Of a DNA stretch of 64,000 nucleotides, positions 12,925-23,715 are shown one piece after another. Under the pieces are notes generated by a model. It did no database searches, had not been told where the DNA came from, and worked only from the letters and a program-made list of their open reading frames with translations. Numbering within the stretch: the stretch's first letter is position 1; the number at the start of each line of letters is the position of its first letter. The DNA comes from Siphonodentalium dalli (lineage: Eukaryota > Mollusca > Scaphopoda > Gadilida > Siphonodentaliidae), in the NCBI GenBank assembly GCA_032622095.1, contig CP136063.1:73757980-73821979 (forward strand). The letters run 5' to 3'. Made by a program: the position numbers and the translations under genes.

Positions 12925-13272
12925 TTTAAAGGGGTTCTGAAGTTGCTAACCAATTGGTGCAAAAGAGGCTGACGTAGCACCACGCACATCCGTGATTATG
13001 AAGTTACAACAAACCAATCGGAGCATCTGAACGCATATGAACCCAGAAGCTCTATATACGTATCCGCATACAGGGCACACATTTAAAATTTCGCAGGAAG
13101 AGAACACTTCTGAAGTTACGAACCAATGGGTGGAAACGAAGCAGTCTTGTCAACACGCAGATCCGTGATTACAGTATTAACAAACCAATGGTAGCATCAG
13201 AACGCTTATGAACCTAGAACCTTCTCATCGGTATCCGCTGGCACATATTTAGAATTTTACAGGAAGATAACA
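12925..13272. repeat. two-copy tandem duplication, ~175 bp
   Basis: Both halves share 'cttctgaagttac.aaccaat', 'cacgca.atccgtgattat', 'aacaaaccaat..gagcat' and 'gtatccgc'. The second copy begins near 13106. Confidence 0.75.
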
Positions 13273-13965
13273 CTCCAATAGCGATGCAATACATTTGCTT
13301 CGGGGTTCACGCTCAATCTTTCTGGTTATAAAACAAATCCCCGCCAACAAGCATACAGACAGGACCGCGAAAAAAGGTCCGGTACCGGTCCACGGCTGTA
13401 CCGGACCGGGGACCGAACCAACCCTTCTGGACCGGTTCAGACTAGATATGGTTGTTGTGGAACTATTACATATATAGCTTACAAATATATGTGACTTCAA
13501 CATGTAGACTGCTGAATACTGTTAAGAAATAAAACATTTGGTACTTTTTTAAAGCTGGACATGATCATGCTATAATATCTTTTTTTACGGTAGAGTACTA
13601 CTAATAATTTTAAATTTTACTGCGTTATCTCTACCGTCAATCCTGGAAATAACTCAAATGTTGGTGCTGAACCAATGTTGTCTGTTGTCATGTCTAAGAC
13701 TAATAGACTATTCATTGTTATTGTTGTTGTTTCTGTTTTTGTAACGATACAATTATAAAATATGACAGATAATTAGTCTGATAAACATTTGAAGACCAAA
13801 TGACCCATCATTGTCGGAAATAATGTCAAACACATTATTCTGTTTCATGATGTCATGTTAAAATCAATATTTTAGAGCAATAATTTGTCGTGAATGTGTA
13901 CTTAACCGTGATGATGATATGACCTTTAACTGCTCACATATGTCCCGCAAGTCACCCCGATGCCA
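13273..13965. other. no gene seen; small ACCGG cluster
   Basis: Contains a compact GC-rich knot at 13377-13437 with repeated ccggt/accgg words, otherwise AT-rich. Confidence 0.45.
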
Positions 13966-13969
13966 CCCA

Positions 13970-14570
13970 TGCCTTTTTTATTTCACCGATGTGTTTGTGC
14001 TCCATTTTTTCAACTTTATTCATCAAACAAATTCCAAAAACAAAACGAGTCTGCGACTGGCAGTACGTTTTGAGCCGCTTGCTGACTGTAAACAAGTAAC
14101 TCCGGAACTGTTTTAACAGTAAATAAGATATTTTAACCGTTTTTATCATGCATGCGCCAGGTTTAAAACACTCTTCAAAGAGATTTGTCTTATGCGCACG
14201 GAAGAAGAAGATTGATTGACAATAATAGAGAGATGTTGGCTTGAAAAAAAATCAATTACGCATAGATATCCGATGGAGTATTGAAGAGACACTTGAATTA
14301 TTAATTTTATCTGTGCAAAGAAGTTTATCTGATTTTAAAACAGAAGTGAAGTGAAAGTATTGTTAAATAATTGGAATTTGTTTTGATACAATATTAAAAT
14401 TCTGCGAATTTCAATAGTGGCAGTGTAACCTTGACCCACCAATTCTTGTTTTACTTTCGCTTTCAAAATTTACTGCGATTCGAAGACACGTCTTATTTTT
14501 TGGAATTCATTTGATGAATAAAGTTGAAAAATTGGGCACAAACACATCGGGTAAAATAAAAAAAAAATGT
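13970..14570. mobile_element. inverted-repeat element, ~600 bp, arms ~85 bp
   Basis: The left arm includes 'caccgatgtgtttgtgctcc' and 'cttttt.caactttattcatcaaa'. The right arm carries the reverse complement ('tttgatgaataaagttgaaaa', 'acaaacacatcgggt'). The arms are diverged. Frames inside are short. Superfamily unknown. Confidence 0.65.
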
Positions 14571-14707
14571 AGGCCTATGTGTGTCTTCGGATTTACTTAC
14601 GGAATATGTATGAGCATTTATAGGTTATGTCCTTGCGTTTCAGTACACGCTCGTGACAAATTATTGCTCGAAAATCCTGATTTTATAACTTTATATTCGC
14701 TTTGGGG

Positions 14708-15436
14708 TTCAACTATATATTAGTCATGTACGGATGCAGGACGATTCATATATGTCCCAACGTTCATATTATATCGCAAGAATCCAGATATTTAGACTCC
14801 TACCCATTATATATGAAGGGCCCTTATCATGGTGAACCCCAAATTGGAGCCAGTGCGGTGAAACCCTAAGTCAACTATATATTAGTCATATAGGGATGCA
14901 GGACGATTCATATATGTCCCAACGTTCATATTATATCGCAAGAATCCAGATATTTAGACTCCTGCCCATTCTCTATGATAGGCCCTTAACATGGTGAACC
15001 CCAAATTGGAGCCCGTGCAATGAAACCCTAAGTCAACTATATATTAGTCGTGTACGGATGCAGGACGATTCATATATGTCCCAACGTTCATATTATATCG
15101 CAATAATCAAGATATTTAGACTCTTACCCATTCTCTATGATGGGCCCTTAACTTGGTGAACCCCAAATTGGAGCCCGTGCGGTGAAAACCTAAGTCAACT
15201 ATATATTAGTCATGTGTGTATGCAGGACGGTCCAGAAATGTCCCAACGTTCATATTATATTTCCAGAATCCAGATATTTTGACTCCTACCCATCCTCTAT
15301 GATGGGCCCTTAACATGGTGAACCCCAAATTGGAGCCCGTGCGGTGAAACCCTAAGTCAACTATATATTAGTCATGTACGGATGCAGGACGATTCATATA
15401 TGTCCCAACGTTCATATTATATCGCAAGAATCCAGA
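14708..15436. repeat. 162-bp tandem array, 4.5 copies
   Basis: Unit starts 'caactatatattagtcatgt' at 14710, 14872, 15034, 15196 and 15358 and holds 'aggacgattcatatatgtcc' and 'ggtgaaccccaaattggagc'. Copies are highly similar. The fifth is cut at 15436, where the inverted 83-bp repeats of the large element start. Confidence 0.92.
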
Positions 15437-15439
15437 TAT

Positions 15440-16076
15440 GTTTTAACTGCTGTAACGCTTGTATCGCTCTGTATCAAGGGTTACTACTGGGACGCAGAAA
15501 TAAAAACGATTTTTCAACTGCTGTAACGCTTGTATCGCTCTGTATCAAGGGTTACCACTGAGACGCAGATAACGATGAGAAATAAAAACATATTTTGTCA
15601 GCTTCTGTAACGCTTGTCCCGCTCTGTATCAAGGCTTTCTACATGGGACAAAAACATACCCCCTTAACATTTTGCTCACGTTTCTTGCCATATCTAAGAC
15701 TCTGCGCTTGTTTTGTGTTTGCACAAAACAAGCGCGTCGCTCTGACAGCGCAACGCGAACGACATGAGCGCCCCGTTGACGTAGCAATGACTGATACAAG
15801 CTACTCGTGCATGGTCACAGCAAGAATTCAACTGCAACTGCAGTAAGCTTACTACGCCTTCGCCAGAACGCAGAGCCTCTGCGCTTGTTTTGTGCATGCA
15901 CAAAACAAGCGCGGCCCTCTGGTGCATGTATGGGCGACCATGGAGACCCTCGCCCGTCGTAGCCAGTGTCCACTGCGTCACCAATCGGTCCTTGGAGACC
16001 TTAGTGCGTTTAGGTGTGCGCTTTGATACTTTTGCAGCGCAATGCAAGCGCCGACCTGGGTGTGACAGGGGCTTTA
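15440..16076. repeat. right arm of the large inverted repeat
   Basis: Holds two to three inverted 83-bp repeats (15440-15650) and then the reverse complement of 5941-6360. It contains two perfect hairpins with gcgcttgttttgtg arms (15712-15743 and 15880-15911); the left arm has only a half copy. The frame at 15694-16110 follows the repeat and is not credited. Confidence 0.75.
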
Positions 16077-16204
16077 GTGCCATAATGTTGAGTTTTTTTT
16101 TTATTTGCATATGACATCACACCCATATACATTACAATGAAGTATAAAGCAGCCAATAAAAGTGCAGGGCAAATAAAACAAATGTTGGGATTAAGTGTGG
16201 TCCA

Positions 16205-16618
16205 ACGAAGATGACTTCCATTCCTTATTCGAAAATCTATATTTTCTCTAAAATAAAGGGTGTTTTAGTGTAGCCCTAAGATCCAAAATGGCCACCGATC
16301 AGAGAGGTTCAAATGGGTCGCCCATGCCATTTCTCGCCCCCTTGACAGATTTATGCCAGACAAAGTGTGTTGTTGTGTGCCCCCAAACCACCCTAAATAG
16401 TCACACCACGCACACACACCCAGAACCAAAATGGCCACCGCAAAGAGGGGTACAAATAGACCATCCATGTCATTTACTGACCCCTTGATCGAATTAGGTC
16501 AAACATTTTGGATCGGGTGCGGGTGGGGTGTGTTAAAATGGGGTATTGTGTGTCACCCTACAACACTTTATTTTTGCGAAATATTCTTTTTAGAATAAGG
16601 ATTGGAAGTCACCTTCGT
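16205..16618. mobile_element. MULE-type MITE with 9-bp target duplication
   Basis: Termini are ACGAAGATGACTTCC on the left and, read inward, ACGAAGGTGACTTCC on the right; the match extends about ten bases further. The 9-base TGTGGTCCA stands on both sides (16196-16204 and 16619-16627). A 9-bp duplication is the hallmark of Mutator-like elements. At 414 bp, with no transposase frame, it must be mobilised in trans. It contains two copies of 'caaaatggccaccg'. Confidence 0.85.
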
Positions 16619-16639
16619 TGTGGTCCAATAAAGCAGATA

Positions 16640-17100
16640 GCAATCATCTTTGCCATAATGTTACGAGATATGGTGGTCAGCTTGATTTTGGTTATGAGCC
16701 CATTACCTGGAACTAATCTCATCCAAATTGTTCATTGATCAAAATGCATGCAATGGCAATTCTGTAATATAGATAATTATTCATTGATATTTGCCTTTCT
16801 AAAAGAAATTATTGATGAAATGTTATGAATCAAGAAAACACGAATCTCGCTCACGATCTTCAGATACGATACGATTTATTTGCATAAACTCCAATAAAGG
16901 CAGTATGCTAACAAAGCAATACAATTAATAATAAATTAATAATTAAATTAAATTAATAAATAAATACATTTGAACATACATGTATGCCTACTTACATGTA
17001 TTTTCATTGCGTGATGACGTGCATAATATTTATTCAGAACCCTAATCAAAGAAGCGCCGGACCACGTTGCAGATTTTGCTGCTTATGTCAGGTTTATCAT
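16640..17100. other. no gene seen
   Basis: AT-rich, including a simple 'aattaataaataaat' stretch near 16920-16970. Confidence 0.45.
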
Positions 17101-17107
17101 CATTATA

Positions 17108-17665
17108 CAATTATCACATTGTTTCGAGGTTGACATGAGGAATTGTCAACCCGGGGAAGACAATATTCACCAAGGCCGTTGGCCGAGGTGAATATTGACT
17201 TCCAAGGGCTGACAATTCCTCGTGTCAACCAAGAAACAATGCGATAACTGTTTTATTATATGAAACACACTTTGATTGGACAAGACGTTTTATTATATGA
17301 TTATAAGTTTCTTTCCCCAATTTCTATGTTAAAACGTAAAGAAAAAATGAGATATCTAACGATGTTCACCTCATTAATGAAACAACAGGTTAATAACAGT
17401 TCTGAGTGACGTCAGATACTTCAAAGGTTAACATAACTTATTATCAGACCTGGAAATAGATCAAGTTTTCCCATCGACGTTCAACGTCACAACGTCTTGT
17501 CCAATCAACGTGTGTTTCATATAATAAAACAGTTATCGCATTGTTTCTTGGTTGACACGAGGAATTGTCAGCCCTTGGAAGTCAATATTCACCTCGGCCT
17601 ACGGCCTTGGTAAATATTGTCTTCCCCGGGTTGACAATTCCTCATGTCAACCTCGAAACAATGGA
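17108..17665. mobile_element. pair of inverted hairpin elements
   Basis: 17108-17289 and 17497-17665 are reverse complements. Each centre is itself a hairpin: gttgacatgaggaattgtc pairs with gacaattcctcgtgtcaac, around an inner accaaggccgttggccgagg palindrome. The pair brackets and interrupts the outer part of the left arm of the 13.6-kb inverted repeat; the corresponding place in the right arm (about 30640) is uninterrupted. Confidence 0.75.
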
Positions 17666-18025
17666 GAGTGGCTAAAATGCAAGCTTGGCGCCAAGCTTGG
17701 CAGTTTTTAAGGCAGGTGACTAAAAGACAAGCTTGGCGTTTTCAAATCTTTAAAAAGCCTTTTAAACGCTGTTTTGGGGTGAATTATGCGGGAATAGCAC
17801 CAGTTAATTACTTATATGGCCCATTTTCGTAAATTAATCGACAATAGTGGCAGTAATGTCCCCGATTGGTTGGTTAATAGGGGGCGTGGTCACAAAATCA
17901 AAACATCGTCTTTTTACGCAGATTTCTTGTCGGTTTTTGGTCGATTTCTCTTTTTAAACATCAGTTGGACTCAGTTTTTTATTCAAAACATGTTGAATGG
18001 TTATCATTTATCACTCTCATAGTCG

Positions 18026-18870
18026 AGCTTGGCGGTTTTGAACATTATATGCGAAGAATTTTTGACTTTTATATGACCGACCACCGAACCGCCAAGCTCG
18101 AATAAAAAATCAAAATATTAAGCTGAATTTTCGCCGATTTCTCGTTTCTAAAACACGTTTCAGCTAGTTTTTATGTAAAAACGTGTAAAATGATTATCAT
18201 TCTTCACAAATATAATCGGGCTTGGCGGTTTTGAACATTATATACAAAGAATTTTTGACTTTTAGATGACCGACCACCGAACCGCCAAGTTCGAATAAAA
18301 AATCAAAATATTAAGCTGAATTTTCGCCGATTTCTCGTTTCTAAAACACGTTTCAGCTAGTTTTTATGTAAAAACGTGTAAAATGATTATCATTCTTCAC
18401 AAATATAATCGGGCTTGGCGGTTTTGAACATTATATACAAAGAATTTTTGACTTTTAGATGACCGACCACCGAACCGCCAAGCTCGAATAAAAAATCAAA
18501 ATATTAAGCTGAATTTTCGCCGATTTCTCGTTTCTAAAACACGTTCCATCTAGTTTTTATGTAAAAACGTGTAAAATGATTATCATTCTTCACAAATATA
18601 ATCGGGCTTGGCGGTTTTTAACATTATATACAAAGAATTTTTGACTTTTAGATGACCGACCACCGAACCGCCTAGCTCGAATAAAAAATCTAAATATTAA
18701 GCTGAATTTTCGCCGATTTCTCGTTTCTAAAACACGTTTCAGCTAGTTTTCATGTAAAAACGTGTAAAATGGTTATCATTCTTCACATATATACTCGAGC
18801 TTGGCGGTTTTTAACATTGAGTACTTAGAATTTTCGACTTTTATATGACCGCCCACCGAACCGCCAAGCC
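18026..18870. repeat. ~193-bp satellite, left arm, ~4.5 copies
   Basis: Units start cttggcggtttt at about 18028, 18221, 18414, 18607 and 18801. Inside each unit cttggcggtt is reverse-complemented 50-60 bases later (aaccgccaag), so each unit can form its own hairpin. Confidence 0.9.
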
Positions 18871-18984
18871 AAGGCAAAATGATACCCAGACCAAACCGAG
18901 GCAAAATGATACCCACCAAATATTGTCAACGTGTACCCATTAATGATCGTCCATGCAACTAATCAAACTTGTTCAATTATGCTT

Positions 18985-19384
18985 TTTTACTGTATGTGGT
19001 CGGCATATGAAAGTGATTATCTATCACACGTTCTGAAGCCATCTCACCCTCTGAAGTGTGAGGTGTGATTAGTCGACTGGTTACTGTGTAAACAACCTGC
19101 TTCTATTGTTTTGATAGGATAAGAATGGGGACAACAACGGTTAAGGGTTTCCCAAACTCCAGAGATAGTGAGATGAACTCAGAAAATAAGAGAAACTATA
19201 ATATCAATAATATGAAAACAGTTCATTTTTCATTTTCATAAATCTATATATTTCTATATGTATATTATGTTTATGTCATATGTTTGATTTTTTAAAATAA
19301 ATATTGTTTACACCAAATATATCATAATAGGAACTTAAAAAATTAATTTATCAATATATATTAACTTATTTACAACTTTAATAC
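18985..19384. other. no gene seen
   Basis: AT-rich start of the central part of the 13.6-kb unit. Confidence 0.45.
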
Positions 19385-19395
19385 AAATGTAACAC

Positions 19396-19485
19396 CCGGG
19401 CCAACTCGCCCCTGAAAGCTGGGCCAGCTCGCCCCAAAATCTGCCTGGGGCGAGTGGGCCCTGGGGCGAGTGGGCCCGGATCCAT
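19396..19485. repeat. doubled inverted repeat of ggggcgagt(g/t)ggcc
   Basis: Two copies of gggcca.ctcgcccc are followed by two copies of ggggcgagtgggcc on the same strand. This GC-rich cluster stands out in AT-rich DNA and could fold in more than one way. Confidence 0.75.
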
Positions 19486-19604
19486 CAGTCTTAACTTGAT
19501 AGGCTACGTCCCTGTAAGTAGGGAAAGGACCATGCATGCCCATGTGTCAAAATAAATACATTCATGACATGTCCCGATTGGTCATCTAGTTCCTACTTAG
19601 CATG

Positions 19605-19990
19605 TACTAACAAATAATTGGACTTAAGTCCAAATAAATTCTCCAATTGGACTAAAGTCAAAATAATTGGCATATAATAATAATTGGACTTTCCAAATAA
19701 TTGGACTTAAGTCCTATGAGCAAAATCAGACCTGCTTAATATCTGTTGGGAGTGTTTCTTATACAGTTGAATTGCACTTAAGTGCAAATGAGTTGTAAAA
19801 TACCACTTAATTGTGAATTCGGCGAGGAACTGGCGTCCAAATAGATTAAAATATCAGTAATTACACTTAAGTGTAATTCACTTGCACTTAAGTACAATTC
19901 CTCGCCGAATTCACATTATGTGGTATTTGGACTTAAATCAAATTATTTGGGTTCAGGTCCCTATCTAGCATGTAATACCAATTAATTGGA
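19605..19990. repeat. cluster of CTTAAG-centred palindromes
   Basis: Repeated 'attggacttaagtccaaat' words. A larger inverted repeat at 19775-19915 has arms with gcacttaagtgcaa and ttcggcgaggaa, reverse-complemented as attcctcgccgaattcaca. Probably a decayed foldback element. Confidence 0.6.
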
Positions 19991-20078
19991 CGTTTAAAAT
20001 CCAAATAATTTGTGAAAACGGGTTGCCATATATATACGAAAGGTATATATCTCATATATATTTTGAAGACCTCTGTCT

Positions 20079-20103
20079 GTCTGTCTGTCTGTCTGTCTGT
20101 ATG
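20079..20103. repeat. (TGTC)n microsatellite
   Basis: About five CTGT/TGTC units next to a widespread 'atcgaaaacggctggctcg' repeat. Confidence 0.85.
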
Positions 20104-20339
20104 TCCTTTATAGAATCGAAAACGGCTGGCTCGATTGAGTTCAAACTTCATATCTAAGGGTAAAATCCCACGGACACCGTCGGCGTCGCGTTTTGGAGAA
20201 GCACAGACCACCCGTTCTCCACTCTCAGTCACAAAAAAACGGCACTGCGGTGGTTAATCAAGTGATAATTTAATGAGCGTTTGTTTTTGACGCATCGCTA
20301 TAAAGAGCGTTTATTTACCATTCAACGTTATTAGCATCT

Positions 20340-21500
20340 GCAGAGATATATACTCGGAAACGGGTGGAGCTATCGACTTGAAATTTGCTATGTGAATGTA
20401 TCTTGCCCCGGATACGAATTTTATCGGGTCGCCGAGCCCGTGCGACGCAAGCTTCGCGCATGCGCAGACCAGATCTCGGAAACGGGTGGAGCTATCGACT
20501 TGAAATTTGGTTACCAGATCTCGGAAACGGGTGGAGCTATCGACTTGAAATTTGGTTTTTGAATAGCCCGGACAACGGGCTCATCTGCTAGTCTATTATA
20601 TATTTTGGAAGATCTGTGTGTGTCTGTCTGTGTGATCGCGATGAACTCGAAAACGACCGAGCCGATTTCGATGAAACTTGGTATGTGGGGGTATTTTCGG
20701 CCGGGGACTGGCATAGGCATATTAATTTGTCCGTGCGACGTGACCTTGGCCTTGACATCGGGTCATTTCAAGGTCAAACGTCCGAATATCACGGGATTTC
20801 GATGAAACTTGGTATGTGCGGGTACTTTCGTCCGGGGAGTGGCATGGGCCTATTAATTTGCCCGCGCGACGTGACCTTGACCTTGAAATCGGGTCATTTC
20901 AAGGTCAAACGCCCGAATATCACTGGATTTCGATGAAACTTGGTATGTGGGGGTACTTTCGGCCGGGGAGTGGCATAGTCCTATTAATTTGCCCGTGCGA
21001 CATGACATTGACCTTGAAATCGGGTCATTTCAAGGTCAAACGCCCGAATATCACGGGATTTCGATGAAAATTAGTGTCTATGGATACTTTCGTATGGGGA
21101 GTCTCATAAGCCCGTGTGACGTGAGCTTGAAATCTGAAATTGAAGGTCAAATCGCCAATTTTGATGGGATTTCGACAAAATTTGATACGTGGGTTACTTT
21201 TGTCCACTGAGTGTTTTGGACGGGTCAAATCGTGACCCCGACCTGACCTTGACCTTGAAAATGATCAATTCGAGGTCAAATCCCACCAAATATCCCGGGA
21301 TTTCGATGAAAATTGGTGTCTAGGGATACTTTCGTATAGGGAGTATCATAAGCCTATTCAGTTGCCCGTGCGACGTGACCTTGACATCGGGTCAATTCAA
21401 GGTCAAATCGCGAATTTTGATGGGATTTTGACGAAATTTGATACATAGGGTTACTTTTGTCCACTGAGTGTTTTGGACGGGTCAAATCGTGACTCCGACC
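20340..21500. repeat. ~125-bp tandem array with 'caaggtcaaa' words, ~7 copies
   Basis: After two short copies of 'tcggaaacgggtggagctat' (20470-20560), the array repeats 'gatttcgatgaaacttggta', 'tttcggccggggagtggcat' and 'ttgaccttgaaatcgggtca'. The unit length often divides by three, so open frames of up to 106 codons run through it (20605-21210). These are a by-product of the repeat, not genes. Confidence 0.9.
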
Positions 21501-21645
21501 TGACCTGACATGTACGAGAGAATGTTACCCCATAGTTTCCTTGCTGCTTGAGTGATAAGGTATAACACTGTGTGCAAATAAGTTATTGAAATGGTTTATT
21601 ATTTTCAAGAGTAAGCATGTATATATATGAAACAATAACATAAAT

Positions 21646-21800
21646 GTGTTCTCATTCTGTTCTCTTCCATCGATGTTGGGGGTATTCCTGTATTTCCATT
21701 TAGGAATTTGTCTTATTCTTCTTTTCTCCTCTTCGTCGATGTTGGTGGTATTCTATTATTCTTCTTTTCTCCTCTTCGTCGATGTTGGGGTTATTCTATT
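21646..21800. repeat. ~54-bp tandem repeat
   Basis: About 2.5 copies of 'cttcttttctcctcttcgtcgatgttgg'-type sequence. Confidence 0.75.
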
Positions 21801-22349
21801 ATTGTTGTCATATATCTGTGTTCTCGGTCTGTTCTCCTCCGTCCATGATGTGTGTATCTTTGATTTCGGTCGATATATCTGAGCTAACGTACTCCTATGA
21901 TTGCCATGATGTTAGTTGGGCTATTTCATCTATAATATCTCTGGTGGTGGATAACTCTTCTTGGATATACATGATATTTACAATACATGTGTGCAACTTT
22001 CTTACACAATATTCAATTACAACGAATAAAAATGGTGTCAATAAACATCATTCAGGCATATTTGCAGTATAGATAAAAGCAATGTGTTCAAAGTAGATAT
22101 ACACAATACAGTTTTATATACAATAGTCTTTGTATGGTGTTATATATATGTTCTGAACACGACATGTATCATGGATTACAAATAATAAAATATACCATGC
22201 AATACCAGTTTCGTATTGTACAAAAACAGTTATACATATAGAATCAGAAGCACTGCGTTAATATATAATCTTAAGCATGGTCACTACATGTATGTAAAAT
22301 AGTGCAGTCGTGAAGCTGCGGTTGTTACGATTTAATGTGGAAAGAAACG

Positions 22350-22510
22350 ATTACTTGTGACACACATTGGAGCCATCTACACCAACTAGCATCCAAGAAC
22401 ACCCAACATTAGAGGTAGGCAAACTCTGCCCTCGGTGGAACATTGGGCAGAGCTTGTTCTCCTTGAAGTCAGTAGGTGGAAATGGCTCAATGTGCGATTG
22501 TTTCGCTTGC
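22350..22510. repeat. partial copy of the repeat downstream of the MULE gene
   Basis: Matches the centre of the tandem copies at 22845 and 23338 ('acattagaggtaggcaa', 'tggaacattgggcagagctt'). More diverged than the other two and lacking their right part. Confidence 0.75.
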
Positions 22511-22844
22511 CGATAAATGTACGATGATATGTTATTATACATTAAGCATGCATGCATCATACATATACAACAGGCATTCACGTATAGTACGGTATATATG
22601 CTAATAAATATGATGTCAACTAAGATCATCCACATCTACAGTATAAACAACAGCAACGTAGATTATACACAATACACATCTATATACAATATACGTCCTA
22701 TGAGGCAGTGGTATAAATACAACTTGTAGCACAAACAATAAAGCACAAAATAAACAAGTACCAAGCACAAAATACATATATAGCATGCACTTGACATATG
22801 TTCAAAATATAACACGAAGCACTATATATAGGCCTAATTAACTA

Positions 22845-23094
22845 AGCATGAAAATATGCATGTAAAAGAATACTCTATAATTAAACGCTTCCTGAATGCA
22901 GATGTGGTTGATATGAATTTATCTGGAAAGACCATTGAAGCCACATACACCCACTGACATTCAAGAATACCCGACATTAGAGGTAGGCAAGGTCTGCCCT
23001 TGGTGGAACGTTGAGCAGAACTTGTTCTCCTTAAAGTCAGTGAGCGTAAATGGCACACGGTGCAATTATGTGCATATTCTATATAGTGTTTGTC

Positions 23095-23156
<62 letters not shown>

Positions 23157-23337
23157 AGAAACAATCAGGCATTTAATTTTTTGTTTAATATAATATGTTA
23201 CGCGGGTGGTAGCCGTTACCATAAGTAATAATTTCACCAAAAAAGAGCCAGAAGGGCTCAGTATAATTATCGTGCCAGAGCAGATACGTAAATTAAGTGT
23301 GTGTGTGACATAGCGAACACTCCCACGTTCCTTTAAT
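22845..23337 (-). repeat. duplicated 3' end of the MULE gene, outer copy
   Basis: Matches 23338-23758 along its length, except for a longer (TA)n run (about 23095-23155). Its right end carries a degenerate copy of the last codons of the gene: on the minus strand near 23295-23335 it reads KGTWECSLCHTHT then stop, against KGTWECSPCHKQT in the gene. So the duplication took the end of the coding sequence plus about 380 bp beyond it. Confidence 0.82.
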
Positions 23338-23715
23338 GAATATATGCATGTAAAATAATACGCTTACTGAATGCAGATGTGGTTGATATGAATTTATCGG
23401 AAAAGAACATTGAAGCCACATACATCCACTGACATTCAAGAATACCCGACATTAGAGGTAGGCAAGGTCTGCCCTTGGTGGAACGTTGGGCAGAACTTGT
23501 TCTCCTTGAAGTCAGTGGGCGAAAGTGGCACAATGTGCAATTGTGTGCATATACTATATAGCGTTTTGTCATATATATATATCCAGCAAAATCGGGCATT
23601 TAATTTGTTGTTTAATTTAATATGTTACGCGGATGGTAGCCGTTACGCTATGTAATAATTTCACGAAAAATGTGCCAGAAGGGCTCAGTATATCGTGCCA
23701 GAGTATATACGTAAA
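23338..23715 (-). other. 3' flank/UTR of the MULE gene (inner duplicate copy)
   Basis: Follows the stop codon directly. It lacks a canonical AATAAA on the minus strand, but ATTAAA variants occur near 23600-23625. The same sequence is repeated outward at 22845-23337. Confidence 0.5.

Larger units (their letters stand above)
5597..16078. mobile_element. large inverted-repeat element, ~10.5 kb
   Basis: The two ends match as reverse complements. Left is AAACCCCTGTCACACTCAGG and right, read inward, is AAGCCCCTGTCACACCCAGG; the match continues through a GC-rich stretch with cgcttgca-tgcgctgcaaaag. Both ends are bordered by TA, a possible TA target duplication. A second left terminus starts at about 5938, and the long arm match is to that copy (5941-6570 against 15440-16075), so the left side is duplicated or nested. 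The interior holds tandem repeats and other small elements but no transposase-like frame. I cannot assign a superfamily. Confidence 0.6.

Noticed and set aside
22351-22635. Minus-strand peptide with TDFKENK and LPTSNVG shared by three repeat copies
   Set aside because: Several frames are open in each copy and most differences between copies change amino acids in this frame, so there is no sign of coding selection.
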